From Phycisphaerae bacterium (GTDB lineage Bacteria; Planctomycetota; Phycisphaerae; Sedimentisphaerales; Anaerohalosphaeraceae), in assembly GCA_012729675.1 (NCBI GenBank), contig JAAYCR010000025.1, forward strand, positions 1-64,000: 64,000 nt of DNA, in the 5' to 3' direction. Position numbers and translations under genes: made by a program. The notes below the pieces were generated by a model that was not told the DNA's origin, searched no databases, and worked only from the letters and a program-made list of their open reading frames with translations. This document shows, piece after piece, positions 43,791 through 53,493 of this stretch (position 1 is its first letter; every line of letters begins with the position of its first letter).

Positions 43791-45032
43791 TTAGAAGACA
43801 TTTTCAAAGAGATTGATGCCATCGACGACTTTACAGGTGTGCACGGCGTATTTGTCTGCGAATGCCGGGCGGCTTCGCGGATAGCCCGTATCGACAGCCT
43901 GTTTGACCGCGTCGGCATTGTCGGCCAAAACCAAGGCCCCTGCCGCCCCTTTGTCCCCGCCGCCAAGCATCCGTTCGCCGAGTACGCCGGGCACGGTGCG
44001 GACGATGTCGCACATGGTTTCCAATTCCGGGCCGGAGATGGCATAGTCGTCGCGAAGGCCGATGCCGTCCTGCCGAAAGATGCGGCCGACCGTCTCGATG
44101 TCGCCGGCCTTCCAAGCGTCCATCATCTGATAAAACCGCTTCTGGGCGTTGTAGATGTAATCCATCCGGGCGACCAAGTGCGGAGCATCCTTGACGAATT
44201 TCGCGTTGATGTTGTCGAACAGTATTGGGTCGCGGACGTCGGCCAGACAGGAAATATCAAAGCCCGCGTGCTGGGCCTTTATGACCAACTCCTCGCACTC
44301 GGCGCGACGGACTTTGTAGGTCGATTTTTCCAGTCCCGGCCGCACCGTACCGGTATCCATCACGACGATGCGAAAATCCTTTGCGCCCGCACCCAGCGGA
44401 ACATAGTCAATCGACCGGTCGGCGGGCTTGTAGTGCGTACCCATCCCCGCCTTGGCAAAGGCGATCATAATCTGGTCGAGCTTGCCGCAGGGCGAGCCGA
44501 TGTAGTCGTTTTCGACCATCTGGGCCAGATCGACGACCTGCATCATATCCGGCGCGGCGATGCCGTTGGCGTCAAGGACGGACAGAATCAGGTTCAGCGA
44601 CAGCGATGCGCTGCGGCTCATCCCCCCGCCGGGAATGTTGCCGATTAGGACAGCGTCGATGCCCTGCGTCAGCGTCAAGCCCTCGCGGCGAAGGATATAC
44701 TCGACGCCGAGGGGAAACCGCGCCCACGTGTCGGCCACTTCGACGGACTTGGGCGCAGGCACATGGCCGAGTTCAAACTCGACAACGCCGTCGCCGGTGA
44801 AGTTGCCGCTGAACAGCCGCATTTTCGACGTACCGTTGGGCTTGTAGGCCATCCAGATAAACCGGTCGGTGCCGACGCCGAACAGCTCGGTGCCGTTGTA
44901 GTCGCCGTGTTCGACGCCAAGGCAAAACCGCGACGACGAGCGGCGGACCTTGGCCCCGGCAACATCGATCTTCGCCTCGGCGGCCAGTTTCTTTAACGCA
45001 TCAAACGCCTGCTGATCGGTTGTAATGTTCAC
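43791..45032 (-). CDS. GHMP kinase, galactokinase-like
   Basis: This 413-residue sugar kinase has a galactokinase-type N-terminal motif (CLGVEHGDYNGTELFG, where galactokinases have GEHTDYN), an ATP-binding loop IGNIPGGGMSRSASLSLNL (an altered PxGxGLSSSA) and a third motif LGGGDKGAAGALVL. It probably phosphorylates galactose or a related sugar at C1. The altered loop makes the sugar uncertain. It follows the Na+/solute symporter by 37 bases, suggesting uptake and activation of the same sugar. Confidence 0.82.
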   Translation of the reverse strand: MNITTDQQAFDALKKLAAEAKIDVAGAKVRRSSSRFCLGVEHGDYNGTELFGVGTDRFIWMAYKPNGTSKMRLFSGNFTGDGVVEFELGHVPAPKSVEVADTWARFPLGVEYILRREGLTLTQGIDAVLIGNIPGGGMSRSASLSLNLILSVLDANGIAAPDMMQVVDLAQMVENDYIGSPCGKLDQIMIAFAKAGMGTHYKPADRSIDYVPLGAGAKDFRIVVMDTGTVRPGLEKSTYKVRRAECEELVIKAQHAGFDISCLADVRDPILFDNINAKFVKDAPHLVARMDYIYNAQKRFYQMMDAWKAGDIETVGRIFRQDGIGLRDDYAISGPELETMCDIVRTVPGVLGERMLGGGDKGAAGALVLADNADAVKQAVDTGYPRSRPAFADKYAVHTCKVVDGINLFENVF

Positions 45033-45069
45033 TTGTATCTCCTGCAGTTGACGTAAACCTGTATCTGGG

Positions 45070-47043
45070 TTAGAAGAAAATGATATAAAGAATAACCGTC
45101 AAAGCGACGACCACCAGGCCGAACATCTTAGTGCCCTTGGAAGATGTCATATCCATCTTCTCATTGACCGGCAGAACGACCGGGGTTTTGAGCGGGTTGA
45201 GCATCGTCATCACGGCCAGCACAATCATTATAATAATCAGGCAAAGGGCCATCCGATTCAGGAACGACCACGCGGCCACCGTCTGAAGAAGTTCAATGTT
45301 CTTTAGCCCCGGAATCATTGGGCTGAACTTGAACAGACCATAGAGGACGGGGTTGAGCAGCAGCCCGACCGTACCGACCGACCGTGGAGCCTTGTGGATC
45401 AGCAGGCCAAAGATAAAGACCGACAGGATACCCGGCGAAATGAAGCCCTGGAATTCCTGAATGAATGTGAAGATGCCGCCGAAAACGGGGCTGCCCAGGT
45501 GCGGGGCGATGGACAGTGCAATCAGCACGAACAGCACGACAAACGCACGACCGGACATAATCAGCTCGGCCTGTGAGGACTTGCCGCCGCGGAGCTTGTT
45601 ATAAATGTCCATCGTGGCGATGGTCGAGGCGGAGTTGAGCATCGAGGCCAGCGAACTGACGACAGCGCCGAAGATGGCCGCCAGCACAAAACCCAGCAGG
45701 CCATTGCCGACCGGGAGCAGTTTGCGAAGCAGGACCGGAAAGGCCGAGTCGTAATCATAACCGACCAGCCGGGACTGCACGACGATGCGTTCTTTTTTGG
45801 GCAATGTTTGGTTGTGCGCTTCAATCTTTCCGAGAATGTCATTGTTGGCCGCCAGCGTGCCTTCGGTCATGTCCGGCACGACGCCGATAGCGGCGGCATT
45901 GAATGCCACCAGATTGCGGGCAAGATCCTCGTTGAACTCAACAAACGCATCGTCGAAGCGGAAGGCAACGCCGGCCGTTTGCGGAGCGTCCATTGTTTCT
46001 TCATAGACCGCGATGACTTTGGCGTTATTGCGAATGGCCTCGTTCCGCAATTCCTGACTGAACAGATTGTACGCCAGCATCCCGGGAATGACGACGACAA
46101 ACGGGATCACCAGCTTGAGCAGCGCGGCGAATACAACCCCTTTCTGGCCTTCGGAAAGGGATTTTGAACCCAATGTGCGCTGCGTGATGTACTGGTTAAG
46201 CCCCCAATAGAAGAAGTTGGGAATCCACAAGCCCAGGATCAGGGCCGTCCAGGGGATTTCGGGGTCATTGGCCGGACGGAACATGTGAATCTTGCCTTCC
46301 GGCAGCGCCCCGCCGTTAAGCATCTTAAACCGTTCAATGGCGCCGGCCGCCGAAAGCTGTTCGGCATCAATAGAGTTCGAAGACCCCAGCAGGGATTGGG
46401 GTTCGGCCGAACCGAGTGCCTGGATGGCCAGATAAGCAATGACGCCGCCGCCGACGATCAGCGCTGCACCCTGGATCAGGTCGGCCCAGGCGCAGGCCTT
46501 CAGGCCGCCGGCGAAAACATAAACGGCCGCCAGCACGCCGATAATCCAGCAGCCGACGGTGATACTGCCCAAGTCAAATCCCAGCAGGGTCTGGCCCTGG
46601 AAGAAGACGCAGATCACCTTGGCCCCGGAATAGATGACTGAGGCGGTCGGCACGCCGACCAGAATAATCAGGGTGCTGACGGCCATCACCGTTCGGGCAA
46701 AGGTGTTGTATCGATATTCAAGAAACTCGGGGATGGTATAGATGCCGCTCTTGAGAAATTTAGGGAGAAAGACAAATGCCACAAAAACCAGTGTAATCGC
46801 GGCAAGCCATTCGTAGCTTGCGATCGCCATACCCAGCCAGTCCGCCGCCTTGCCACTCATCCCGACGAACTGCTCGGTCGAGATATTGGCCGCAATCAGC
46901 GAAAACCCGATCAGCCACCAACTCAGCCCGCGTCCGGCCAGAAAGTAATCTTCCCCGGATTTTTCGTTGCGGCTTTTAATCAGGCCCAGACTGATCACGC
47001 AGACCACAAAGAGAACAAATACTATAATGTCCAAAATTCCCAT
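45070..47043 (-). CDS. Sodium/solute symporter (SSS family, SGLT-like)
   Basis: The 657-residue protein has about 14 membrane helices and SSS family blocks: DYFLAGRGLSWWLIGFSLIAANISTEQFVG (in pieces), YTIPEFLEYRYN, AGGLKACAWADLIQG and NQYITQRTLGSKSLSEGQKG. It should import a sugar or similar solute with Na+. A long soluble insertion (about residues 345-420) lies between helices. It heads the symporter-kinase-membrane protein unit; a TTGAAT/GATAAT promoter pair with 16-base spacing can be read upstream on this strand (around 47114-47141). Confidence 0.92.
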   Translation of the reverse strand: MGILDIIVFVLFVVCVISLGLIKSRNEKSGEDYFLAGRGLSWWLIGFSLIAANISTEQFVGMSGKAADWLGMAIASYEWLAAITLVFVAFVFLPKFLKSGIYTIPEFLEYRYNTFARTVMAVSTLIILVGVPTASVIYSGAKVICVFFQGQTLLGFDLGSITVGCWIIGVLAAVYVFAGGLKACAWADLIQGAALIVGGGVIAYLAIQALGSAEPQSLLGSSNSIDAEQLSAAGAIERFKMLNGGALPEGKIHMFRPANDPEIPWTALILGLWIPNFFYWGLNQYITQRTLGSKSLSEGQKGVVFAALLKLVIPFVVVIPGMLAYNLFSQELRNEAIRNNAKVIAVYEETMDAPQTAGVAFRFDDAFVEFNEDLARNLVAFNAAAIGVVPDMTEGTLAANNDILGKIEAHNQTLPKKERIVVQSRLVGYDYDSAFPVLLRKLLPVGNGLLGFVLAAIFGAVVSSLASMLNSASTIATMDIYNKLRGGKSSQAELIMSGRAFVVLFVLIALSIAPHLGSPVFGGIFTFIQEFQGFISPGILSVFIFGLLIHKAPRSVGTVGLLLNPVLYGLFKFSPMIPGLKNIELLQTVAAWSFLNRMALCLIIIMIVLAVMTMLNPLKTPVVLPVNEKMDMTSSKGTKMFGLVVVALTVILYIIFF

Positions 47044-47247
47044 AATCTTTCTCCTAATAAAGTCAAAAACCTGTCATCTTTATGTGTCATTGATAAAGGG
47101 GTTATTATCCGGATATTGACTAATAATTCAACAAGAAACATCGAAATCAACAAGGAATTTCTGTGTTTATTTGTCCCGTATCCAGAGAATTGTCTTTCCA
47201 GAATGGCTTGGATGAGATAGATTATAGAGGAAACAAACAGGAATTCT

Positions 47248-48015
47248 ATGGAACAGAACACCACAAACGAGGTTGGGCTTTCGATTGTCATTCCAGCCTT
47301 TGAAGAGTCGCGGAAAGTCTGTGGGGATATTGCAGCCGCGTCGGCGTTTCTGACGGAATTTCCGGGCGGCGGCGAGATTCTTCTGGTGGACGATGGCAGC
47401 CGCGACAAAACGGCCAGCGTCGCAGAGGAATGCGCCCGCCATGCGGAGGTGCCGACGGAGGTGATCCGGCTGGGACGTAACCGCGGCAAAGGATGTGCCG
47501 TGCGAACCGGCATCCTCCGCAGCCGCGGCAGGTACGTCATGTTTGCCGACAGCGGCTGCTGCGTGCCGTATGACGAGACCCTCACCGGCATCCGGATGAT
47601 CCAACGGGGCGAATGCGTCATCGCTCACGGCTCGCGCAAAATGGACGTCAGCCATATCCATCGGCCGCAGTCCTGGTATCGCCGGCTGTGTTCCCGCCTG
47701 TTCCATTGGCTGGTCATCCACGACATCAAACGACTGGCCAACCTCACCGACACCCAGTGCGGATTTAAGATTTATGACGGCGCGATCGCGCGGTGCCTGT
47801 ATCCGATCTGTACGATTGACGGCTTCATGTTCGACATCGAGATCATCCTTCTGGCGATGAAATACGGCTATACGATCCGCGAGTTTCCGGTGGATTGGTC
47901 CTGGGACCCGGACAGCCGACTGCGACCCGCCCACGAAGCGTATAAAGTCCTGCGAGACCTGATCTGGCTCAAACGTCAGTACGGAGAGGTTCTCAAGTCG
48001 CCGTCCAAGTCATAG
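47248..48015 (+). CDS. Family 2 glycosyltransferase (dolichyl-phosphate glucosyltransferase-like)
   Basis: The 255-residue GT-A enzyme has LSIVIPAFEESRKV at the start, the metal-binding/nucleotide region ILLVDDGSRDKTASV, LGRNRGKGCAVRTGIL and a DSG in VMFADSGCCVPYDE. The Cys-rich TDTQCGFKIYDGA motif matches ALG5-type enzymes that load glucose onto polyprenyl phosphate. Lacking membrane helices, it would act at the inner face of the membrane and could feed the GT39-type transferase encoded by the next, convergent gene. AGGA precedes ATG 47248. Confidence 0.88.
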   Translation: MEQNTTNEVGLSIVIPAFEESRKVCGDIAAASAFLTEFPGGGEILLVDDGSRDKTASVAEECARHAEVPTEVIRLGRNRGKGCAVRTGILRSRGRYVMFADSGCCVPYDETLTGIRMIQRGECVIAHGSRKMDVSHIHRPQSWYRRLCSRLFHWLVIHDIKRLANLTDTQCGFKIYDGAIARCLYPICTIDGFMFDIEIILLAMKYGYTIREFPVDWSWDPDSRLRPAHEAYKVLRDLIWLKRQYGEVLKSPSKS

Positions 48016-48030
48016 AGGCGCGGCAATGCG

Positions 48031-50565
48031 TTATGGGGTTGGCCAGTCGCCCAAGCGAAGCAATGGGGCGGCCGCATCGGCAAAAACCAGCAGGAGGCTT
48101 GCTTCGGGACGAGTCTGGGAAAACGTCTCCACCGCCTCAATCGGCATAACCATCAACGCCGTGGTGAGGGCATCGGCCATGGCGCCCGGGGCGGTCGTCA
48201 GCAGCCAAACGGCACGTCTGTCAACGACGGGATGGCCGGTCGTCGGATTGATGATATGGCTGCCGCGGTCGAGTCCAGAACAGCTTAAGGTCTGATGGGC
48301 CAATTCGAGGCGGGCGAGTCTTTCGGCCGGATTGTAGGGGTTGCTCAACACGACCGGCCAGCCGTCTCTTTCCACCGGCGCTCCCATCGCCAGCACCGTG
48401 CTGGTGCCGCCGTGAACAAGGGCGCGGTCGATGCCCCACTCACGCAGGATATCCGCCATCCGGTCGAGGGCATAGCCCTTGGCCACGCCGCTCAGATCAA
48501 GCCCGATATTGTCGCGCAGCACGGTAACACTCATCGCATCAGGAGTGAGCGTATAGGCCCGGCCTTTTCGCGTCTGCTGCAACGCCGCTATCGCCTCCGG
48601 GGTGGGCTGACCGGTTTTCCAGAGTCGCACCAGCGGGCCGACCGTGACATCAAACGCCCCACCGGTCAGATCATACGCCTCTTCTGCGGCAATCAGACAG
48701 GCCATCGTGTCCGGCGAAACAACAATCATATCGCCCGCCGCCGCCGCGTTAATGCGCCCGATGTCGCTGTTGTCAATAAAACGGCTCAATTCCTGTTCGA
48801 GACGGTCGGCCTCATGAAACGCGGTGCGCGCCGCACGACCGGCATACGAGCCGTTGTCGTGCTGAATCCACATCTCAAAAACCGTGTTCATCGCCTGATG
48901 GCTGAATTTGACCAGGTTTTTGATCTCTCTTCGGCTGGGTTCGATCTGCACGGCGTGCACCTCATCAGATTTCAACGCGGCGGGGTCGGGGACAGGTTCG
49001 GCCTGTCCGAACGCTTTTTCCCAGAGGGTTCGGGTCAGAACGCCCCTCCATTCGACAGAGGGACGCAGCTCGATGGGGTCGTCAAACAGAGGAACATAAA
49101 GCTGCCGCTGCCCCGGCGGCGGGTAATCATAGAGCTTGCGCAGTATCTGCGGTTTTGATTCTGCATGACACAGCACCAGGTCCGGGTTGGGCTGCCGTCC
49201 ATCGACGGCGGCGGTATAAGCGACCTGCGAAAAGTCTCGCAGATACCACGGCAGCGGCCAGTAGTCGTGGCCGGGCGCGACGACCTGGATGTACATATTT
49301 TTGCCGTCCGGATGGGCGGCGGCCGCCTGACGGACAACCCGATCGATCTCAAACACATCCGGGCCGGTATGCGCATACGCCCACGGATTCCCCGGATGGG
49401 CGGCATATCGGCCATTCAGCAAAACCGACTGAACCAGCGGACTGGCGATACCAAACAAGATAAACACGGATATCATCACCCTTCTCGACCACGAGCCCAT
49501 ATCCCACGTCAACAGACGGTCGCCAGCCAGCCCGGCCAACAAGACCATCCCGTATAGAAAATTCAGCGTACACCAAGGGGTTTTGTAGGGAATCGCCGAA
49601 TAAATCACGGTCATAATCAACGTAAAAAACGCTAAAAAGACGCAGAAGAAACGGCGGTGCGACAGGGTTTCGTGCCGGCGGAAGGCGAAAAAGAAGCCGA
49701 ACAGCGCACCGGCGACGATAACATCCTCATTCCAAACAATCGGCTGGACAAACTCGATCCAGACCAGTAAATCCAGATACCAATACCACGGGTGGGCGTG
49801 GATGCTGTGCTGGCCGGCGCGACCGAACCAATAGGTATAGGTCAGCACCGAGTCCAGAATGCCGTCGGGATTCTGTCCAAAGGACGAGAAAAACAATGCG
49901 CTGGTCACAATGGCCGCCAGCAAGCCCAGCAGACCATTGCGGTTATACAGGGTAAACCGTGTCGGGCTTTCCGCCACGACAAGCGACAACAGCAGCGCCA
50001 GCAGAACCGCCGCAAAGGTAAAGGCACAGGTCTCCTTGGTCGCATGCATCAAGCCGGCGCATACCCCGGCCATCAGAATCCACCCTCGCCCTTCTGTACG
50101 CAGATACCGCCACAAGCCGCCCAGAAATCCGGCCGTAAATAAGACCAGCAGCATCTCTTGAATATAGTACCGGCTGAAATAGACAAACGCCGGCGACAGA
50201 GCCAGCAATACCGTCGAAAAGACCGCCGCGCGCAAACCGATCCCGTCAAAAAACAGCAGAGGCGTCAGCAGCAGAAGCGTCCCGATCAGCGCCGGCACAA
50301 GCCGCAGTGTCGTCTCGTCGATTTGTGTATAATGGGACTGGCCGCGAAGCTTGGCGACCAGCAGCGTCAGGTAGTTCAGTGTCGGACCGTGATATTCATC
50401 GGGATCGTAGGCGTAAAACCCTTCGTCCATCAACGTCCCGAATTTCGCGGCGTGAACCGCTTCGTCGGTGTGCATCGGGCGGGCTTCCAGTCCATAAACC
50501 CTGAACCAAAACCCGAACCCGATTACCACACCAAACAGTAAACATCCTATACGTGTCAACCACAT
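48031..50565 (-). CDS. Fusion: GT39-like membrane glycosyltransferase (Agl23-type) + ApbE FMN transferase
   Basis: This 844-residue protein joins two known families in one uninterrupted frame. Residues 1-540 form a multi-helix GT-C type transferase (MHTDEAVHAAKFGTLMDEGF and DPDEYHGPTLNYLTLL near the start; TIGR03663-like). From about 555 the sequence is ApbE (FSHQAMNTVFEMW, LTGGAFDVTVGPLVRLW, GLDLSGVAKGYALDRMADIL, HGGTSTVLAMG), which attaches FMN to Ser/Thr of electron-transfer proteins. Start ATG 50565 (TTG two codons earlier). It is the last gene of the 64-48 kb unit, seven bases after a lipoprotein gene. Confidence 0.88.
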   Translation of the reverse strand: MWLTRIGCLLFGVVIGFGFWFRVYGLEARPMHTDEAVHAAKFGTLMDEGFYAYDPDEYHGPTLNYLTLLVAKLRGQSHYTQIDETTLRLVPALIGTLLLLTPLLFFDGIGLRAAVFSTVLLALSPAFVYFSRYYIQEMLLVLFTAGFLGGLWRYLRTEGRGWILMAGVCAGLMHATKETCAFTFAAVLLALLLSLVVAESPTRFTLYNRNGLLGLLAAIVTSALFFSSFGQNPDGILDSVLTYTYWFGRAGQHSIHAHPWYWYLDLLVWIEFVQPIVWNEDVIVAGALFGFFFAFRRHETLSHRRFFCVFLAFFTLIMTVIYSAIPYKTPWCTLNFLYGMVLLAGLAGDRLLTWDMGSWSRRVMISVFILFGIASPLVQSVLLNGRYAAHPGNPWAYAHTGPDVFEIDRVVRQAAAAHPDGKNMYIQVVAPGHDYWPLPWYLRDFSQVAYTAAVDGRQPNPDLVLCHAESKPQILRKLYDYPPPGQRQLYVPLFDDPIELRPSVEWRGVLTRTLWEKAFGQAEPVPDPAALKSDEVHAVQIEPSRREIKNLVKFSHQAMNTVFEMWIQHDNGSYAGRAARTAFHEADRLEQELSRFIDNSDIGRINAAAAGDMIVVSPDTMACLIAAEEAYDLTGGAFDVTVGPLVRLWKTGQPTPEAIAALQQTRKGRAYTLTPDAMSVTVLRDNIGLDLSGVAKGYALDRMADILREWGIDRALVHGGTSTVLAMGAPVERDGWPVVLSNPYNPAERLARLELAHQTLSCSGLDRGSHIINPTTGHPVVDRRAVWLLTTAPGAMADALTTALMVMPIEAVETFSQTRPEASLLLVFADAAAPLLRLGDWPTP

Positions 50566-50571
50566 AGGCAA

Positions 50572-51336
50572 TTACTTGCCATAGACTTCCACTTCAACGT
50601 AGTGATTGTAGTCGTTCTGGTTGTTGCCCTGGCTCCAGAGCCGTACATACCGACCGCGTACGCCGCCGCAGTCGATCAGCTTGCCTTCTGAGGTCTCGAC
50701 ATAATTCTGGTCCGTCCCGACACCCTGGCCGAGCGAGTTGTCGTGGTCGTTATTGAAAACGGTCACTGCGTCGATAAACTCCGGATCGCTCGATACCTGC
50801 ACCACGATGTCCAAATAGACACGAGCCGTACTGTGGAAATGCCACGCGACAATCGCATAAATATCGCGTTCTTCTTCCAGGTCGATCATAACCCATTGTA
50901 CAAACGGCCCCAGTTCGACGACACTGGCGTCGGTGCCTTCTTTATCGCCATCGACAATCATATCCAGTTCGCCCATGAACGGAAACGGTTCGGAACTGGT
51001 GACAGGCCGATTCAGGGCGACATTGGTAACGCCTTCGGGCGCCAAAAACGGCGGCCGTGTTCGGCCCAGCGGCGCTTGAAGATTGGGAACATCAATATTT
51101 TCCGGCGTCCCAAGAAACATCGGTCGGGGCAGCGTCAGCGGGATGGGAACAAGGTCCGTATCCGCCTCCCCGACGGAAGCCGCTGGGGCCGCTTCATCCG
51201 TCTCAATAGTTGCCCCTTGGGCTACACGGGGGGGCGTGGGAGCCTGGGTTTCTGTCTGCGGATCCGTTTTCTTTTCGCACCCGGCCAATGCCAGACCCAT
51301 AAGCACAATAAGGATGCTGTATAGCACTTTCTTCAT
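50572..51336 (-). CDS. Lipoprotein with discoidin (F5/8 type C)-like domain
   Basis: The 254-residue protein has a signal sequence with lipobox LALAGCEKK, a Thr/Pro/Ala-rich linker, and from about residue 100 a discoidin-like beta sandwich (VALNRPVTSSEPF, IVDGDKEGTDASVVELGPFVQWVMIDL in pieces). Such domains bind carbohydrate. ATG 51336 follows GGAG; upstream in-frame codons are not a signal peptide. It lies between the permease and the GT39-ApbE genes. Confidence 0.8.
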   Translation of the reverse strand: MKKVLYSILIVLMGLALAGCEKKTDPQTETQAPTPPRVAQGATIETDEAAPAASVGEADTDLVPIPLTLPRPMFLGTPENIDVPNLQAPLGRTRPPFLAPEGVTNVALNRPVTSSEPFPFMGELDMIVDGDKEGTDASVVELGPFVQWVMIDLEEERDIYAIVAWHFHSTARVYLDIVVQVSSDPEFIDAVTVFNNDHDNSLGQGVGTDQNYVETSEGKLIDCGGVRGRYVRLWSQGNNQNDYNHYVEVEVYGK

Positions 51337-51436
51337 TTCGAGTGTCTCCGTAACAAATTTCGTTTTAAAGTTATACACATTCCCCGTCAATGGGAATCAA
51401 TGCCAAAACTTCCTACGATGTTAAATACCGAAAAGT

Positions 51437-52810
51437 TTATTTTTTCTCAAGCTCGACCTTCGGAGGCTCAAGCCCCATCTCGGCAGCGATCAAATAAACG
51501 GAAAAGCCGACAATAAAGGACATTAACGTCTCAAGACCGTAAGCAAACCCGATTCCCGGCAGTGCCCCAAGGATGCCGACCAGAAAACCGACACCCCATG
51601 CGATATAGCCAGCCAAGTTGATGCCTTTCCGCGGACCGCTCCAGCCGCCGCTGCGAATATAATCGGCGGTCATTGCACCGATGATCGGCCCGAACGAGGC
51701 GCCGATGAGACCGAAAAATCCAGCCAGATTATTAGCCACTCCCGTAGCGGCAAGAATCACGCCGACAATGCCTGCGGCCATGGTCATCCCGACACGCGGC
51801 AGTTTGGGGAACATCGTCGAAAACGAATTGGCCGCCAGAAACGCACAAAAACCCGTCGGACAAATGCAGGCAATCACAAAGACCCAGAACATAATCTTCG
51901 ACAATCCCCCGACCTCACCGATGGAACCGCTGAACGCGGCAATAATATCGAGATTGCCGGTTACCATACCGCTGGACACCGCCAAAGCAGGATTATTGCC
52001 CATCCCCCCGGCAATCGTAAACAGTGCAAACGTACCGGCCACCAGTGCCGCGACGGTAATCCCGAAGAAACCGCCCAAGACAACATCTTTCGGCGAACGG
52101 CTGTTCATCGTAAAGTCCGCTCCGGCAGCTCCGGCAGACGCAAAGAATCCCGCGGCCGCCTGCAGGGCGGCAAACGCTCCCAATCCCAGCACCGGTATAA
52201 TCGACGCGGAACGGGCAATCTCGCCGGCCGTTTCAAATTTGCCGATGCCGCCCATATTGGCAAACCCGGCAATCACAATGGCGACCAGCGGAAAAATGGG
52301 AATCCAGCTTGACATCCAGCCGAGCCAACTGATGCCGACGGCGCCGACAAACGCAAACGCCAGCCCCCATACCGCACACACCAGCCAGAAAAACCCCGTG
52401 TTCGGCCCTGCCTCGCTTCCAATCGCGTCCATAAAGAACGACGCCGCCGAGACGGTAAACACCGCGTGCCAGCCAATTTGCAAAAAACCCATTAAAAGGC
52501 CGGGCATTAAGATGCCGCCCTGAGTGCCGAACGTCGATGCGCCGACGACATACAGCGGCATACCCGTCTTGAATCCGAGCAGTCCCGGAACATAGTAAAG
52601 CATAAAACAGAACAACGCCCCGATCAGCAGGCCGATAAAGCCAGCCCATACACTGCCGAACTGCAAGGCCCCGGCCATCCCGGCCATAAACGGCACGGAT
52701 ATAAAGATACCCGCATACGACGGTGCGATGTTTTTGTACCACGGCGCGCGATTTTCCATCGGGTTCGGTTTGGCCGCGGTCAGATAGTTCGGTAAGTTTT
52801 CGGTTGCCAT
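51437..52810 (-). CDS. Cytosine/purine permease-like transporter (NCS1/CodB family)
   Basis: This 457-residue protein has about 12 membrane helices and NCS1 features: YAGIFISVPFMAGMAGAL, then LYYVPGLLGFKTGMPLYVVGASTFGTQGG (in pieces) and AGADFTMNSRSPKDVVLGG. The nearest known members carry cytosine or other nucleobases with Na+ or H+, so it may import a nitrogenous substrate. ATG 52810 follows AGGAGGT; 41 codons upstream in frame are not conserved. It sits between the cytochrome b-like gene and the lipoprotein gene. Confidence 0.85.
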   Translation of the reverse strand: MATENLPNYLTAAKPNPMENRAPWYKNIAPSYAGIFISVPFMAGMAGALQFGSVWAGFIGLLIGALFCFMLYYVPGLLGFKTGMPLYVVGASTFGTQGGILMPGLLMGFLQIGWHAVFTVSAASFFMDAIGSEAGPNTGFFWLVCAVWGLAFAFVGAVGISWLGWMSSWIPIFPLVAIVIAGFANMGGIGKFETAGEIARSASIIPVLGLGAFAALQAAAGFFASAGAAGADFTMNSRSPKDVVLGGFFGITVAALVAGTFALFTIAGGMGNNPALAVSSGMVTGNLDIIAAFSGSIGEVGGLSKIMFWVFVIACICPTGFCAFLAANSFSTMFPKLPRVGMTMAAGIVGVILAATGVANNLAGFFGLIGASFGPIIGAMTADYIRSGGWSGPRKGINLAGYIAWGVGFLVGILGALPGIGFAYGLETLMSFIVGFSVYLIAAEMGLEPPKVELEKK

Positions 52811-52836
52811 TGTGTACCTCCTAAAAAAGTGGTGTG

Positions 52837-53493
52837 TTAGATTTCCATATCTTTTCTGATTCCGCTGCGAATCAGAACATACAACGTGAAAAGCACAACC
52901 AGTGCAAAGACCAACGCGCTCCAGCGATGCCATTCAAACAGCCATTCCTGCCCGTACGTGCCGAACAACGGGGTCATACTGACGACCATCGTCAGTGCAA
53001 CCGGCAACGACAGCGCCGCGGCCAGCCAAAAGCCGACTTTGGCGGCGGCCGAACAATCCGTCAGCCAACAGCCCTGCCGGGCCTTGCGATGGGTCCATAG
53101 CTCGGCCAGATGGTCGGCGTCCTGCTTGACAAAACGATACCGCTGGGCGCCGGTAATGACAACGACGGCGGCGCTGGCGATCAACACCGGTGCAAATGTC
53201 GCGTGCAGCATCAGCCAGTACCCCTCCAGACGTCCCCACAACAGCGGCGGCAGAAAACCGGTCAACAGCAATACGACAAAACTGAGAAGTCCCAAAAGAA
53301 ACGCCAGCTTGCGCAGCCGGCTGCCCCAGTTGAGTGTTTGTTCCAGAAACAGCAGTGTAAACAGATGCACTTTTTTACGGATCAGCGTCCCGATTGAAAA
53401 CCGCTTTTCACTGCCGCACGGAAAGAGCAGATGATGCAGCACAATGCCGCCGAAGACTGCCAGAAAAGCAATAAGCGATACGACTCTAAACAT
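52837..53493 (-). CDS. Membrane cytochrome b-like protein
   Basis: The 218-residue protein has four to five membrane helices with well-placed histidines (IVLHHLLFP, KKVHLFTLLFLEQTL, LMLHATFAPVL, FEWHRWSALVFAL), as in b-type cytochromes that bind two hemes. The ATG at 53493 overlaps the stop of the multiheme cytochrome gene (TAATG) and has AGGAGG upstream. I infer a quinone-reactive membrane partner for the cytochrome c. The exact family (b561-like) is not certain. Confidence 0.75.
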   Translation of the reverse strand: MFRVVSLIAFLAVFGGIVLHHLLFPCGSEKRFSIGTLIRKKVHLFTLLFLEQTLNWGSRLRKLAFLLGLLSFVVLLLTGFLPPLLWGRLEGYWLMLHATFAPVLIASAAVVVITGAQRYRFVKQDADHLAELWTHRKARQGCWLTDCSAAAKVGFWLAAALSLPVALTMVVSMTPLFGTYGQEWLFEWHRWSALVFALVVLFTLYVLIRSGIRKDMEI

